Part shown: positions 1 through 9,740 of the stretch, one piece after another | Numbering within the stretch: the first letter of the stretch is position 1 | How the letters are laid out: each line of letters begins with the position of its first letter | Assembly: GCA_023374045.1 (NCBI GenBank) | Contig: CM041780.1 | Location: 95,575,005 to 95,639,004, forward strand | Length of the DNA stretch: 64,000 nt | Origin: Limonium bicolor | Taxonomy: Eukaryota; Streptophyta; Magnoliopsida; Caryophyllales; Plumbaginaceae | Direction: 5' to 3' | The notes under the pieces: generated by a model | Seen by the model: only the letters and a program-made list of their open reading frames with translations | What the model was told of the DNA's origin: nothing | Databases searched by the model: none | Made by a program: the position numbers and the translations under genes

Positions 1-904
1 AATGTTGGATTGGGTTATTCAGAATTGTCTCTCTTGAAGTTTTTAAAACCGAAAAATCATTTTTTGTTGTAAAAGGGCGGATAATCCCGAGGGATTACCC
101 TATGTACCCCCTCGAACACGACACTTAATTAATAGTAAAGTGCCGAGGCTCGAAAGATGGGGCAATGAATTTATGTCGAAAAATAGGATTCAGAGAGAAA
201 CATCATGAATGAGATGTTCTCAGTCGAACCCTAATAACGTCTCTAACTCCCGGGTTTTAAAAACATTAAAATCCGAAAACATTGAAATCGAGCGGAAGGG
301 AGTTAGACGATTCTAAAATCCCGGCTGCAACTAGGAAGGTCGTTACTTCCCTAGCACCCCGCCTTGTAAAAATCTAGGCTGCAATTAGGGGAGGTCTGTC
401 ACCCTAATGCCCCGCCTAAAGAGATCCAGACTGCGACAAGGGAGGTTATGACCCCAGTGCCCCGCCTCGGATTTTTTTATTTTTGAGAAGGAAGACAAGT
501 GATGTCCTAACCATGGAGGAAATGTTTTGAAGGGGTTAGACATTACTTGTTCCCCGAAAACGGTTTATTTGAGTTAAAAAACTGAGTTGGAAAACTTTTG
601 AAGCTGTTCGGAATTCTTGGTAAAGAGACACTGATTTTGAGAAATGCTTTGGGAGAAAACTTTCTGTATATGTGAGAAGAACTTTCTGCATTTGAGAAGA
701 GTTTTCTATGATGTGAGAAGAGTTTTTCCTTTAAAATTCCACAAAACGGTTTCTTTGAAAACTTAGTGAGACTGGAATAAAATGATGGTTTTGAAATTCT
801 TTTTGGGTTTTTAGAAAGGAATTTACAAGTTGAAAATGAAAGGAAACGGGTTTGAAACATGTGTTGGAATTGATTTGGTTTGACTTGTATTGGAGGATGA
901 ATCA

Positions 905-1145
905 GGTCAATGTTCGGATTTGGTCAATGATTAGGTCAAGGTTTTGGTCAAGGTCAACGTTTGGGTCAAGGTCAATGTTTGGGTCAAAGGTTTGGATTGG
1001 TCAAACGGGTTGGTCAAACGGGTTGGTCAAACGGGTTGGTCAAACGGGTTGGTCAAACGGGTTGGTCAAACGGGTTGGTCAAACGGGTTGGTCAAACGGG
1101 TTGGTCAAACAGGATTGGTCAAACAAGACTTGATTGGTCAAAAGC
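905..1145 (+). repeat. GGTCAA-rich region with a 13-bp minisatellite
   Basis: From about 995 to 1125 the 13-base unit GGTTGGTCAAACG is repeated about ten times, nearly perfectly. It is preceded by looser units such as GGTCAAGG and GGTCAATG, and two more GGTCAA copies follow near 1240 and 1264. Read on the other strand, each GGTCAA is TTGACC, the plant W-box core. Because 13 is not a multiple of three, the long open frames across it (852-1222) are repeat artefacts and not genes. Confidence 0.9.
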
Positions 1146-1329
1146 TCGGGTCAACTCTTGGATTGTTTTGTAGACTTGATTTTTGTGGATTTGGGTCTTG
1201 GAATGATTTTTGTGGACTTTGATTGAGGTTGGTTTGACTTGGTCAAGAATAGGATTTGGACTTGGTCAAGAATAGGATTTGGGCCGGTTTTGTGTATTGG
1301 GTCGGTTTTATGAATGGAACTTGGGCTTG

Positions 1330-1815
1330 GGTGGGTCATGTGGATTTGGGCCGGGTCATGTGGACTTGGGCCGGGTCATGTGGACTTGGGCCGGGTCATG
1401 TGGACTTGGGCCGGGTCATGTGGACTTGGGCCGGGTAATGTGGACTTGGGCCGGGTAATGTGGACTTGGGCCGGGTCATGCGAACTTGGGCCGGGTCATG
1501 TGGACTTGGGCTGGGAGTTCGGGCTTGGGCCGTGTCATGTGAACTTGGGCCGGGTCATGTGGACTTGGGCGGGTCATGTGGACTTGGGCCGGGTCATGTG
1601 GACTTGGGCCGGGTCATGTGGACTTGGGCCGGGTCATGTGGACTTGGGCCGGGTCATGTGGACTTGGGCCGGGTCATGTGGACTTGGGCCGGGTCATGTG
1701 GACTTGGGCCGGGTCATGTGGACTTGGGCCGGGTCATGTGGACTTGGGCCGGGTCATGTGGACTTGGGCCGGGTCATGTGGACTTGGGCCGGGTCATGTG
1801 GACTTGGGCTGGGAG
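1330..1815 (+). repeat. 21-bp minisatellite, about 23 units
   Basis: The unit has 21 bases, with the core GGTCATGTGGACTTGGGCC. Units near 1440-1560 are variant (GGTAATG, CGAACTTG, an inserted GGGAGTTCGGGC, one unit short by a base). The block 1576-1800 is almost homogeneous, as after recent local duplication. Degenerate units run on to about 1930. The unit is seven codons long, so all three forward frames stay open, which yields long but meaningless ORFs (1314-1889, 1460-1834, 1576-1968). Each unit carries TGGGCC, the reverse complement of the plant site II / TCP motif GGCCCA. Confidence 0.92.
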
Positions 1816-2366
1816 TTTCGGGCTTGGGCCATGAGTTTTGGATTTGGGCCGTGGGTTTTAGACTTGGGCCATTGTGGGCTATGGGCTAAGTGGGTACTGG
1901 GTCGAGTTAGGTATTGGGCCGGGTTCGGTTTTGGGCTTGAATGTAGGTTTTCAAAATGGGCTGATTGAAGGCTTGCTTGAAAGGAACTACATTGGAGCTA
2001 GTGGGCTTAAGCCATGACTGAAAATTTTCGAATTCACATCAGATTGGAATTTATTGATTGTCTATTTAATCTGAGATTAAGGGATGGTTTGGAAAGTTTT
2101 AAGGAATGCGGGTATTCCCTTCATGGACCGTGTCTAGGACCCGTATGCACGACGGATACCCAACCTAAAGCTTTTCTAGAGCGGGCCTCAAAGGCCCACT
2201 AAGAGGACAACCTATTGGGCTTTCTATGGCCACCTGTTCCAGCCCGTTTGGCTGTTTTATGAATTGGGCCTGAAGCAAAATAAATTTGGGCCAAGGGTTA
2301 CCCAGGCCCAAACAGGTCCAATTCATCAAGATGGGCAGAAATGAATTTCAAAAAAAAACAAAGGGA

Positions 2367-2377
2367 CTATATAAATA
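2367..2377 (+). promoter_or_regulatory. TATA-like box, plus strand
   Basis: CTATATAAATA lies about 40 bases after the last of several GGCCCA/TGGGCC motifs (2190-2330). Site II motifs plus a TATA box are a usual plant promoter layout. No coding region follows, so if active it would drive a transcript of the LTR-like element. Its role is inferred from motif context only. Confidence 0.35.
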
Positions 2378-4355
2378 ATACACCTATGAACATGAGCCTT
2401 AAGAGCGATCTGAGTAAATCATATACATGGATTTCAAAAGCCACCTAAATAAATCATGTACATATAAAAAGCATTTCAGAAGCTACACACGCCGGAACAT
2501 CAAAGCTGTCTAACAAATCAGACTTTTTAATCCCTAAACCCTCACTAAACACCAACGAGATGAGCCATAATGTAAGGGTTGCTAATCAGTTGTTATTCTC
2601 ACGCTGTTTTTTTTTTTTATCTCGATGACCATTCAAAAGGCATAAGTATACAGGGAGCAGAAACAACACATGCGCAGATGGGATGAATTCGTGAATAACC
2701 AACTACAATACTAACAGTCTTGTCCTGAAACTTAACAGAGGTTGTGTATCCTGATGTGGGGTTTCTAATTCATAACAACCTCTCTCTATTATTTATCTTT
2801 CAATGGCCAAACAAAGGTTTGCAAGCAAATGGATTAATCTAAAAAGAACAAGTACACAGCAGACAGACGACATATATAAAGCTGAGATGAATTCTGTAAT
2901 GAATAACTGATTAGAACACCATTTAATCTAGGCCAACCAAGGCTGAAATAAGCATGCTCGCATGGATTCCATTATGACAGCAAAGAAGATGTGGTATAAT
3001 TTCCTTTCCAGAGATCAAAACGCCACCAGAAACAGACATGGATTTCATCATACAAACAGACATCAACCAACATACTTTGGTAAGTTCTCAGTTCAGAAGA
3101 GAGTACCAGGGAATGGAGATACGAATTCCCTGCAAAACAGTGAACCATAAAACCGAAACAGAAACTAACCGAACAACAAACGAAAGTTAGTTCACACAGT
3201 TTTAGACAAGGTTCTTATCGACACAAAGGAAGGTTCAGGTATACAACTTCACTTTCCGTAACAACGATTTCCAGTGGAGAGGTCTGCTTTCAGCACAACG
3301 GTATACACCAGTAAACCCTTGGTTAGCTCACATTCATCCAGAAGAAAACAGATTAGCGAGAATCGGATCATTATTACGAGAGTTCAGATCAACTTTTATG
3401 TCAAACACGATATCAGAAATACTTTGGAGCCCAACCTGAGATGCACATAAGCCATCCAGTATCGGACTTATACATATTTCATGGCAGTAGAACGAAACGG
3501 GTATCTTAACAGATTTTAGTGTATCGGTGCTTCAAACGAAATTCAAACCAAAGTCGTAACATCAACATGCAACCGACATGTCAATAGGACATCCCAGTTC
3601 GAACCTATTCCTGAGTTTAGAACAGAAATGCGAAAAAACCCAGTGCGTATCGGCTTGCCCGACGGGATTCGGGGTAGCATCTCGACAGAAAAATGAGTTC
3701 ATAAGCAAAGATTAAACGATTTTTTGCAAACGAAATGACTTAGCGAAGATAAAAAGTGGATAGAAGCAAGAATGAAAATATCGAGCGGCTTGAATCTTGA
3801 CTGTGATGGAAGGCACAACAAGAATCAAGGGCTTTTCATAGGTAAAACAATATTGAAATAAACGAAATATAGACGGGTATATGAGGCAAGAAGTAAACAT
3901 CGTAATCGACTCGATTCTCGGAACCAAAGCCCCGGAAGAGTCGAAGCTCCTCTAGCCATCACCGGTACAGGTTCCTTTGGCGATGGAGGAGTTTAGCAAA
4001 CAGAGATGTGATATCCCTAAGAAATCAGAGAAATGATGAAGGAATGGAGAAGGAGGCGACCTCACCTACCCTGTCAATGACGGAATGGATTCGCAAAGGT
4101 GAAAGGTTCCCGGTGAAGATTTCCGGGAAGTGAAGTGAAGCTGGGTATTGCTGGTGATGGAGAAGATGATTTCTGATACGGGCGGCGTGAATGAAGAGTG
4201 TGGGTGGTGATTTCCGGCGAAGGTGGAGGGGATGGTAGTTCGAACGAGTTTTGAATATCGCGACAATGAAGAATATCTCAAATCAGACAAAAGGAATGAG
4301 TCTGGGGATTAATGCCGGCTGAGAAACGTGCCTCTACTGTAGGTTTCTTTGGATG

Positions 4356-4381
4356 TTTTATAATGGGGAGGGTAGGGTTTC
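4356..4381 (-). promoter_or_regulatory. TATA-like box with telobox, minus strand
   Basis: On the minus strand AAACCCTA (telobox-like) is followed by ATTATAAAA. Downstream, at 4290-4066, is a 74-codon open stretch ending near CAG/GTAGGTGAGG, which resembles a plant 5' splice donor. This looks like a U3 promoter and leader of a minus-oriented LTR, or a captured promoter and first exon. The peptide is not recognised. This box conflicts in direction with the plus-strand TATA at 2367. Confidence 0.35.
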
Positions 4382-4497
4382 ATTTGGATTGTTGTGGGCT
4401 TTAGAAGGAATGAATTCGGACCTAAAACCAGGGCCTGGGCCGCGAGCCTACTACTGAAGAAAGAAAGGAAAAAACATGAGAGTTAGCATTAAAAAAC

Positions 4498-4570
4498 GCC
4501 TCCACCGAGTTTCGAACTCGGTACCATCCGTTTCCCCCCTGAATACCCTGACCAACCGAGCTGTGATTGC
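4498..4570 (-). pseudogene. tRNA pseudogene or tRNA-derived Pol III module
   Basis: Read on the minus strand this is exactly 73 nt with tRNA layout. The D-arm / A-box region is GCTCGGTTGGTCAGGG. The T-arm is perfect: stem CCGAG/CTCGG with loop TTCGAAA, which is also the B box. The 3' acceptor strand TGGAGGC is followed at once by GTTTTTT, a Pol III terminator (4491-4497). The acceptor stem pairs only about five of seven positions (5' GCAATCA) and the anticodon arm is poor, so it is not a working tRNA. It may be a decayed tRNA gene or a SINE head. No CCA or SINE body is evident. Identity of the parent tRNA cannot be assigned. Confidence 0.6.
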
Positions 4571-5067
4571 ATTCGGTATACAGATGCGAGGAAATCAGAC
4601 AAATGTTATGTTACGAGCCGGGGCAAAACAAGGGGAAATGTCTTCCGTGGAACGTTTTAAAAACCAACAAAATGTGTATACGAAATGAAGTCAGTTAAAA
4701 ACAGGTTTCAACAAAAGCTCGTGCTCCTTTTCCATAGGAATGTGAGGTCTAAATACCGGTGAAAAGGAATTCCTTTAGTTGAAAACGGGGACGACCGCCT
4801 TGTTTCTGAAAGCATGTTCATTTTTGAATTTTTGCTTTAAAATAAAACGGGTGAGAATTTTTGGTGTCTACACCGAGTGTTTACACAAATCCTTCACTGT
4901 ATACCGTCACTGTAAACTGTCATAATCAAGTATATAATACGCCACGGGAGCACAGGCGCATCCCGGGCAAACATCCAAAAGTACTCCAAAAGTAAACTAC
5001 ACCCTAGGATCTAGAGCCACTCTGCTTCTTCGATCCTCATCCTGCAGTAAAAGAAATATGGATCCCC

Positions 5068-5098
5068 CGAGGGGGTCAGCAACCCTTGGCTGGCATGG
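5068..5098 (-). other. Conserved LTR double hairpin (minus-strand copy)
   Basis: On the minus strand CAGC / GCTG arms around the loop CAAGGGTT are followed directly by CCCCC-TCG-GGGGG. The same two-hairpin design occurs in at least eight other LTRs of the window at an equivalent place. Confidence 0.6.
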
Positions 5099-6030
5099 TT
5101 AACGCGCAGCCCATCGACTACCGGAATGCGCGCAACTATTTGTCATGATGACATGGTATTTATTTTAAAACACACAATTCATACATACATAACATAACAT
5201 GGGTATTGTACACATCATAACACACATCACACACATACAATTCCTTTTAGGAAGAGAACCAACACAGTTAGTCCCCATTGAGAGCCTAGAGAATGTTTCC
5301 ATGCTCATACTTAGCTCGTTACATAACTCGTTACCGTCCGGTTAGATTGAACGGTTAACTTAACACAAGGTGCCTCGGATATAGTGATCCAAGCACACCG
5401 AAATAACACATAGTATGCCCCTGTGGCCCGACGTGAGTCAGTAAAATAGCCTTGGTTAAGCTAAAGGGAAGGTTAGAAACCAAATTGGAAACTTAACCAT
5501 AACATACAGAGAGAATCGAACCGGTTATGACATCGACTCCCATACTCACACGCGTGGCCGGAACAGACCGGACTCCTCACTTCCCCCGTTAGCCCTTGTT
5601 AGTAGTCCATCATTGAACTCAACAAATAATTCACAATAATAGGTCAAGTCTTGTTAGACACACACAAGGGAAGAGAGAGTCATACTTAACAACATAATAG
5701 TATTCAACAACTGTAAACTCCTTACATGGTTTAATCTTACAAAGTCATAAACACACAGAAAAACAAACAACACACAAGCCGGTGTAAACCGGTAGGCAAC
5801 AGACTGCAAGAAAACCATACCTTGGTCCTTGCCTCGACTGATTTCCACCTTGCGAGAATCCTAAACACATTAGTAACGTCGGTTAATTATTTATTTAACT
5901 TCAACTTACTAAGTATTTAACATGATTGTATGACATGTTTTAGTGTCTATTCTACCCTAGGTTATCTTCATTATACACCCTAGGGTTAACTACATAAGTC
6001 ACATTCTTTTCTGTTTTTTTTACAAGTTTA

Positions 6031-6375
6031 GGTCCGACCGACCTTGCCGACCGAACTTGTCCAAGTTCGGTCGATTCCAGAACACATTTCCGTCAAAATT
6101 TTCTACTCCGACCGAACTTGCCAAGTCCGGTCCTATGTTCGGTCTTTTCCCGAGAGTTTCTCCCCTTTGTAAATTTAGCCCGACCGAACTTACCAAGTCC
6201 GGTCCCATGTTCGGTCGGTTCCAGTAACTCAATCCGTACACAAAATACAAGCCCGACCGACCTTGCAAGTCCGGTCCCCAAGGTCGGTCCATTCCAGAAG
6301 CCAATTCTCGCAGGGTAAACTGGGCTCGACCGAACTTGCAAGTTCGGTCGCAAGTTCGGTCTGCCCCAGACCTTT
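6031..6375 (-). repeat. Five-unit GACCGA hairpin array in the LTR
   Basis: Five units at roughly 70-80 base spacing each read GACCGA(A/C)CTTG ... (C)AAG(T/G)TCGGTC, usually followed by a TTCCAG-like word. The central part CAAGTCCGGTC can also pair with the left arm. When the left arm has AAC the right arm has GTT; when it has ACC the right arm has GGT. This holds in all five units here. The homologous array in the gypsy LTR lies at 46434-46770. Confidence 0.85.
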
Positions 6376-8257
6376 GTTTTCCTTTTCACATTCAACTCCA
6401 AACTTCACCCCATACAACCTAGTACCCCCTAACCTCATTTGGGCACTTCAAACACACCTTAAGACATCCTTAAACACTCATAAAACTCATTATCTAATTC
6501 CTTAAGCCTTTACCCATTTCTTCACAAAATTCCTAACACTTACAATGTTTTCTCCTAGTTTTTCAGGTGGTGTTTCATACCTATGATAACTACTATCCCA
6601 AAATGCTTTCTCCTTATTTTAACATCATCTCCCAAGCACCATCTCTCACAACTAACTCCTTATATCCATCTTGACAATTCTTTTCCAAGTTTACACTTTC
6701 TCCTTATTACCAAAGTTTGCCTAAGTATTTACCTAAATCCCAAAGTGGCTTTGGTACTTGCTAAAACCTCAAGATCATGCCTAAGTCCTTATTACACTCT
6801 AGAGCACTTCCTAGTTCCTCACAATTCCTTTAAAACATCATGAACTCCTTATATATTTCCTAAATTTCGACATAAGTTCTCCTAGTATTTTGTTACACCA
6901 TAGCACACTGTTTTCATCATTAAACATCCAAGAACACTAAGAACACCAAGAACACTTTCTTACACAACTTCACCAAATTCACACTACATCACAATATAGT
7001 GCATAATTTAAATTGCATGGCACTTAGGCCCTTAAAATGCATGGCTCTTAGGCCCTTAAAGTGCTAAATCATAAACACTGAATTTCCACAATATATATGC
7101 CTTTAACCTGCGATTACATACAACAAGACATATGTTATTTTACTAGTCTCCTTGAGAACATTTACTAGGTCATTTACCATTTGCTCTTTAGGTAGTTTTA
7201 ATAAGCATTTATAAGCTCATTTCTCCTAAGGCATTAAACAACATTAGGTTAGTAGATTTACCTCTTTTCCAAACAATTCCTTTCTTGTTTCACTACAAGA
7301 CCGGTAGGGTATTTGATTCCTTGTCAAGTTCTAAACAATATACAAACATTATAATGAGTATTCAAGCTATAAGCTTCATCTCATTGTAAACCCTAATTTT
7401 ACATTGTTTCAAAAACATTAATGTAGTTGTTTTACCTTGATCTTTGAAGAGAGTTTGAATATATAACAAGAGAGGACTCCACCTAGTCCATGAGGAGTTG
7501 AAATGAAGCTAGAACAAAGTCACACAAAGAGCTATATCAATGTGTATTTTCGGTCAAGGTAAAAACATGGAGGAAACATGATTTTTCTTTGAGATTCCTT
7601 ACCTAGAAGCAAAGGAGAGTAATAATATGTAGAAATACAAGCTCAAGCTCCTTCAATGGTGGAACTCCATGGCACTGAAATGGGGCTCTTGAAGCTTTGA
7701 GAAGATAGAAATGAAGAGCTTGATGAGAGGAAGAGATTGGTGGTGTTTGTTTTTGATTTGGACAAGTGAGCTAGATTTTACAAGAGGTCAAAGAAGAGGT
7801 TTAATGGAGGTGGTGTGGTATTACCGTGGAGGAGAAGGAAGAAGAGAGGTGTGGAGCCGTGTGAACAAGGGAGGAAATGAGAGAATGAGATAGAATTTGC
7901 TTTTAAGAGATATTTATGCTTATAAAGTAAAAAGTAAGTTTAATTAGTTTTCTTTACTTACTTATTATATCAAATAGAGAGTGGTGAGTCACCACACTTA
8001 AAAACCGGCCCCCTTTATTAGTATGAGGGTATTTTAGTCTTTGTTTGTCAATTTAACTACTTAATACAACATATGTTATAAACTAGCTTATAAAAATCAC
8101 TATTCACCTAAACAAGGCACTTAGAAGTGAAATTTTTGATTTCCCATTAATATAGCCACCCAAATGTGATACTATAGTACACATATATATTTAAGAGTAA
8201 TGATGGACATTTAGCCATTCAAAACTCATTTACAAGACAATTTTTCAAAAATGTGCT

Positions 8258-8290
8258 TTAAGACTTCTTAAAGCACATTTTGTGTTTTAA
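8258..8290. other. U3 palindrome of the LTR family
   Basis: AAATGTGCTTTAAG and CTTAAAGCACATTT form a perfect 14-bp stem around the four-base loop ACTT, about 270 bases inside the LTR start. Equivalent palindromes occur near 48810, 54838 and, with different arms, near 9450 and 59325. Confidence 0.6.
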
Positions 8291-8545
8291 CTTGTTTTCG
8301 AGCTTGGTTTTCTTTGGTAATTGGTTTAATGAGTTCATTAGTATATAGATGAGGTCTTGGTAAGTTCATTAGGTCTTAACCAAGTTTATCCCAAGCTTAG
8401 AGCACATTTTGGCTCTTATTGACTTTAAAGCACATTTTGTGTTTTCTTTAGTTTAAATTTGTTTACTAAGGTTTCTAAGACTCTTTTTAGTCTTATTACA
8501 CCCTATTTAGGTGTTTAAACAACATAACTAGGTTTGGGGTATTTC

Positions 8546-8715
8546 AGGTCCATCAGACCGATGCTGTATGTAGTAGTAGTAGTAGCCTTGTTAGTCACGT
8601 GGGTGGCTAATGGCATTGTATCACCCACTGTATGTATGTAAGTATCTGCTGCGTGAGTCTGGATTGTATAAGGAGATTGGACGGTAATGATAGTATTAGC
8701 AGTAGGGGTGTTACA
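8546..8715 (+). mobile_element. 3' tip of a plus-strand LTR
   Basis: It begins with GTCCATCAGACCGATG, then CCTTGTTAGTCACGTGGGTGG, and ends in GGGGTGTTACA at 8715. This is the last 170 bases of the LTR type seen complete at 33855-34002 and 63541-63694. The rest of this LTR is cut off by the LTR ending at 8545. It sits inside the LTR piece that starts at 8716. A (GTA)n run of about five units lies at 8571-8585. Confidence 0.8.
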
Positions 8716-9740
8716 CAAGAAGGGCAAAAATCAGTTACACAAGGAGGTAGAGAAAACTTGGGTTTTTCATGGAGATTTTTACCTTGTTGGAAAGAGGAGA
8801 CTCCAAGCTACCCATTGGTGCTATTTTCTCTTTGAATGGGGTATACCCACGAAGATGAACTTCCTCATTTTTGGATTTTGAAAAGATAGAAGTGTAGAGA
8901 ATGATGAGGGGATTACAAATATGTAATTATTTTTGTGATTGGAGCTCACATGGAGGTAGAGCATGGAGAAGAAGAGGGAGTTGCCATTGTTGTTGTGGGA
9001 AGCTCTCCACAATCGCCAGCCCCTTAGAGAAGGAGAGAGAAATCGGTGGAAGGGGAGGAAAAAGGAAGAGAGAGATGAGGGAAATGAGAGAGTGAGGAGA
9101 GAGAGAAGGGATAAAGTAGTTTTTACTTTATTGCTTTTTGCTTTTGGCTCTCTATTTAATTAGCTAGTTACAAGTGTGTGTGAGGGAGTTATTTGACTGA
9201 TTAAAAACCGCCCCCTACAGTTACACTAGTTGGAGTGTTTTTGTCTTTTACAAGAAATGCTCGTTATTTTACCCGGTTTAGGTACTATTCACTAACCGGG
9301 CCCGTTTTCCGGAATTTTCTCGTTTAGTTATTTTTAGTGGTTATTAAGCTTCCATAAATGCTTAATAATTATTATTTAATGATTCACAATTTTTACGGGT
9401 CCGTTTGACCACTTAAAGTCACGTTTTCGGGTTTTCTCGAAAAACATGCGCTAAAGCTCTATTAGCGTTTTAATACATTATTTAGATCCGTTTTCTTCGG
9501 GAGTTGTTCCCATATATTATTTAGGTATTATTAATCCTTTAGAATCCATATAATACGTTAACCGAGGTCACATACCTCATATGGTTATTTAACGCTTATT
9601 TAGCATTTTTCATTTTTTTTATGCATTTCTTTATTTCTTTTGGATTTATTTTTCCTCACCAATACTACTTAAGCATGATTAGGCTCTTAAATAAGGATTA
9701 GAATAATCTTAATCACTATATTTAAGTTCGGGGTATTTCA
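8716..9740 (-). mobile_element. 5' part of a minus-strand LTR
   Basis: The right end CGGGGTATTTCA at 9740 is a reversed LTR start. The sequence parallels 40540-41487: the same order of a purine-rich transcribed leader, CACTATTCACTAACCGGGCC, GTCACGTTTTCGGG and the CGCTAA/TTAGCG palindrome near 9450-9470. It is cut at 8716 by the LTR tip ending at 8715. ORFs at 8821-9163 are in purine-rich leader sequence and are not recognised as genes. Confidence 0.78.

Larger units (their letters stand above)
1..4872. mobile_element. Right-hand part of a long LTR-like element ending in TGTCTACA
   Basis: The segment ends in TTTTTGGTGTCTACA at 4872. Its complement, TGTAGACACC, is a common LTR start in plant Tat/Athila-type gypsy elements (family knowledge). 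Directly after it, at 4873, a different LTR begins partway through its own sequence, so this element appears to have inserted there. The left end lies outside the window. No coding region is recognised. It contains a GGTCAA-rich minisatellite, a 21-bp minisatellite, TATA-like boxes on both strands and a tRNA pseudogene. Orientation is uncertain. The right end read on the minus strand looks like a 5' LTR start followed about 510 bp later by a TATA box, which mildly favours minus. It could be a solo LTR or one LTR of a larger element. Apart from the sites listed, 1-900 and 2400-4060 show nothing further. Confidence 0.55.
4873..8545 (-). mobile_element. Minus-strand long LTR (solo or partial), 3' tip missing
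   Basis: The plus-strand end GTTTGGGGTATTTCA at 8545 is the reversed LTR start TGAAATACCCCAAAC. The sequence runs parallel to the 3' LTR of the gypsy element at 44961-49091. Shared blocks include the GACCGA hairpin array (6031-6375), the segment around 7100 before the ACAACAAG block, and the palindrome near 8258-8290. A TATA-like box on the minus strand near 7911-7926 lies about 630 bases from the LTR start. About 190 bases of the LTR 3' tip are absent at the left, where the 1-4872 element begins. The right end interrupts another LTR at 8546. Open frames here are not recognised as genes. Confidence 0.8.

Noticed and set aside
852..1222. Overlapping ORFs with WSNGLVKRVGQT repeats
   Set aside because: Translation of the 13-bp minisatellite in three frames; no start context, no domain.
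905..1815. CRISPR-like regular repeats
   Set aside because: Units are contiguous tandem copies without unique spacers, in plant nuclear DNA.
1314..1968. 191-codon ORF with GHVDLGRVMWTWAGSCGLGP repeats
   Set aside because: The 21-bp unit is a multiple of three, so all frames remain open. It is a minisatellite, not a repeat protein.
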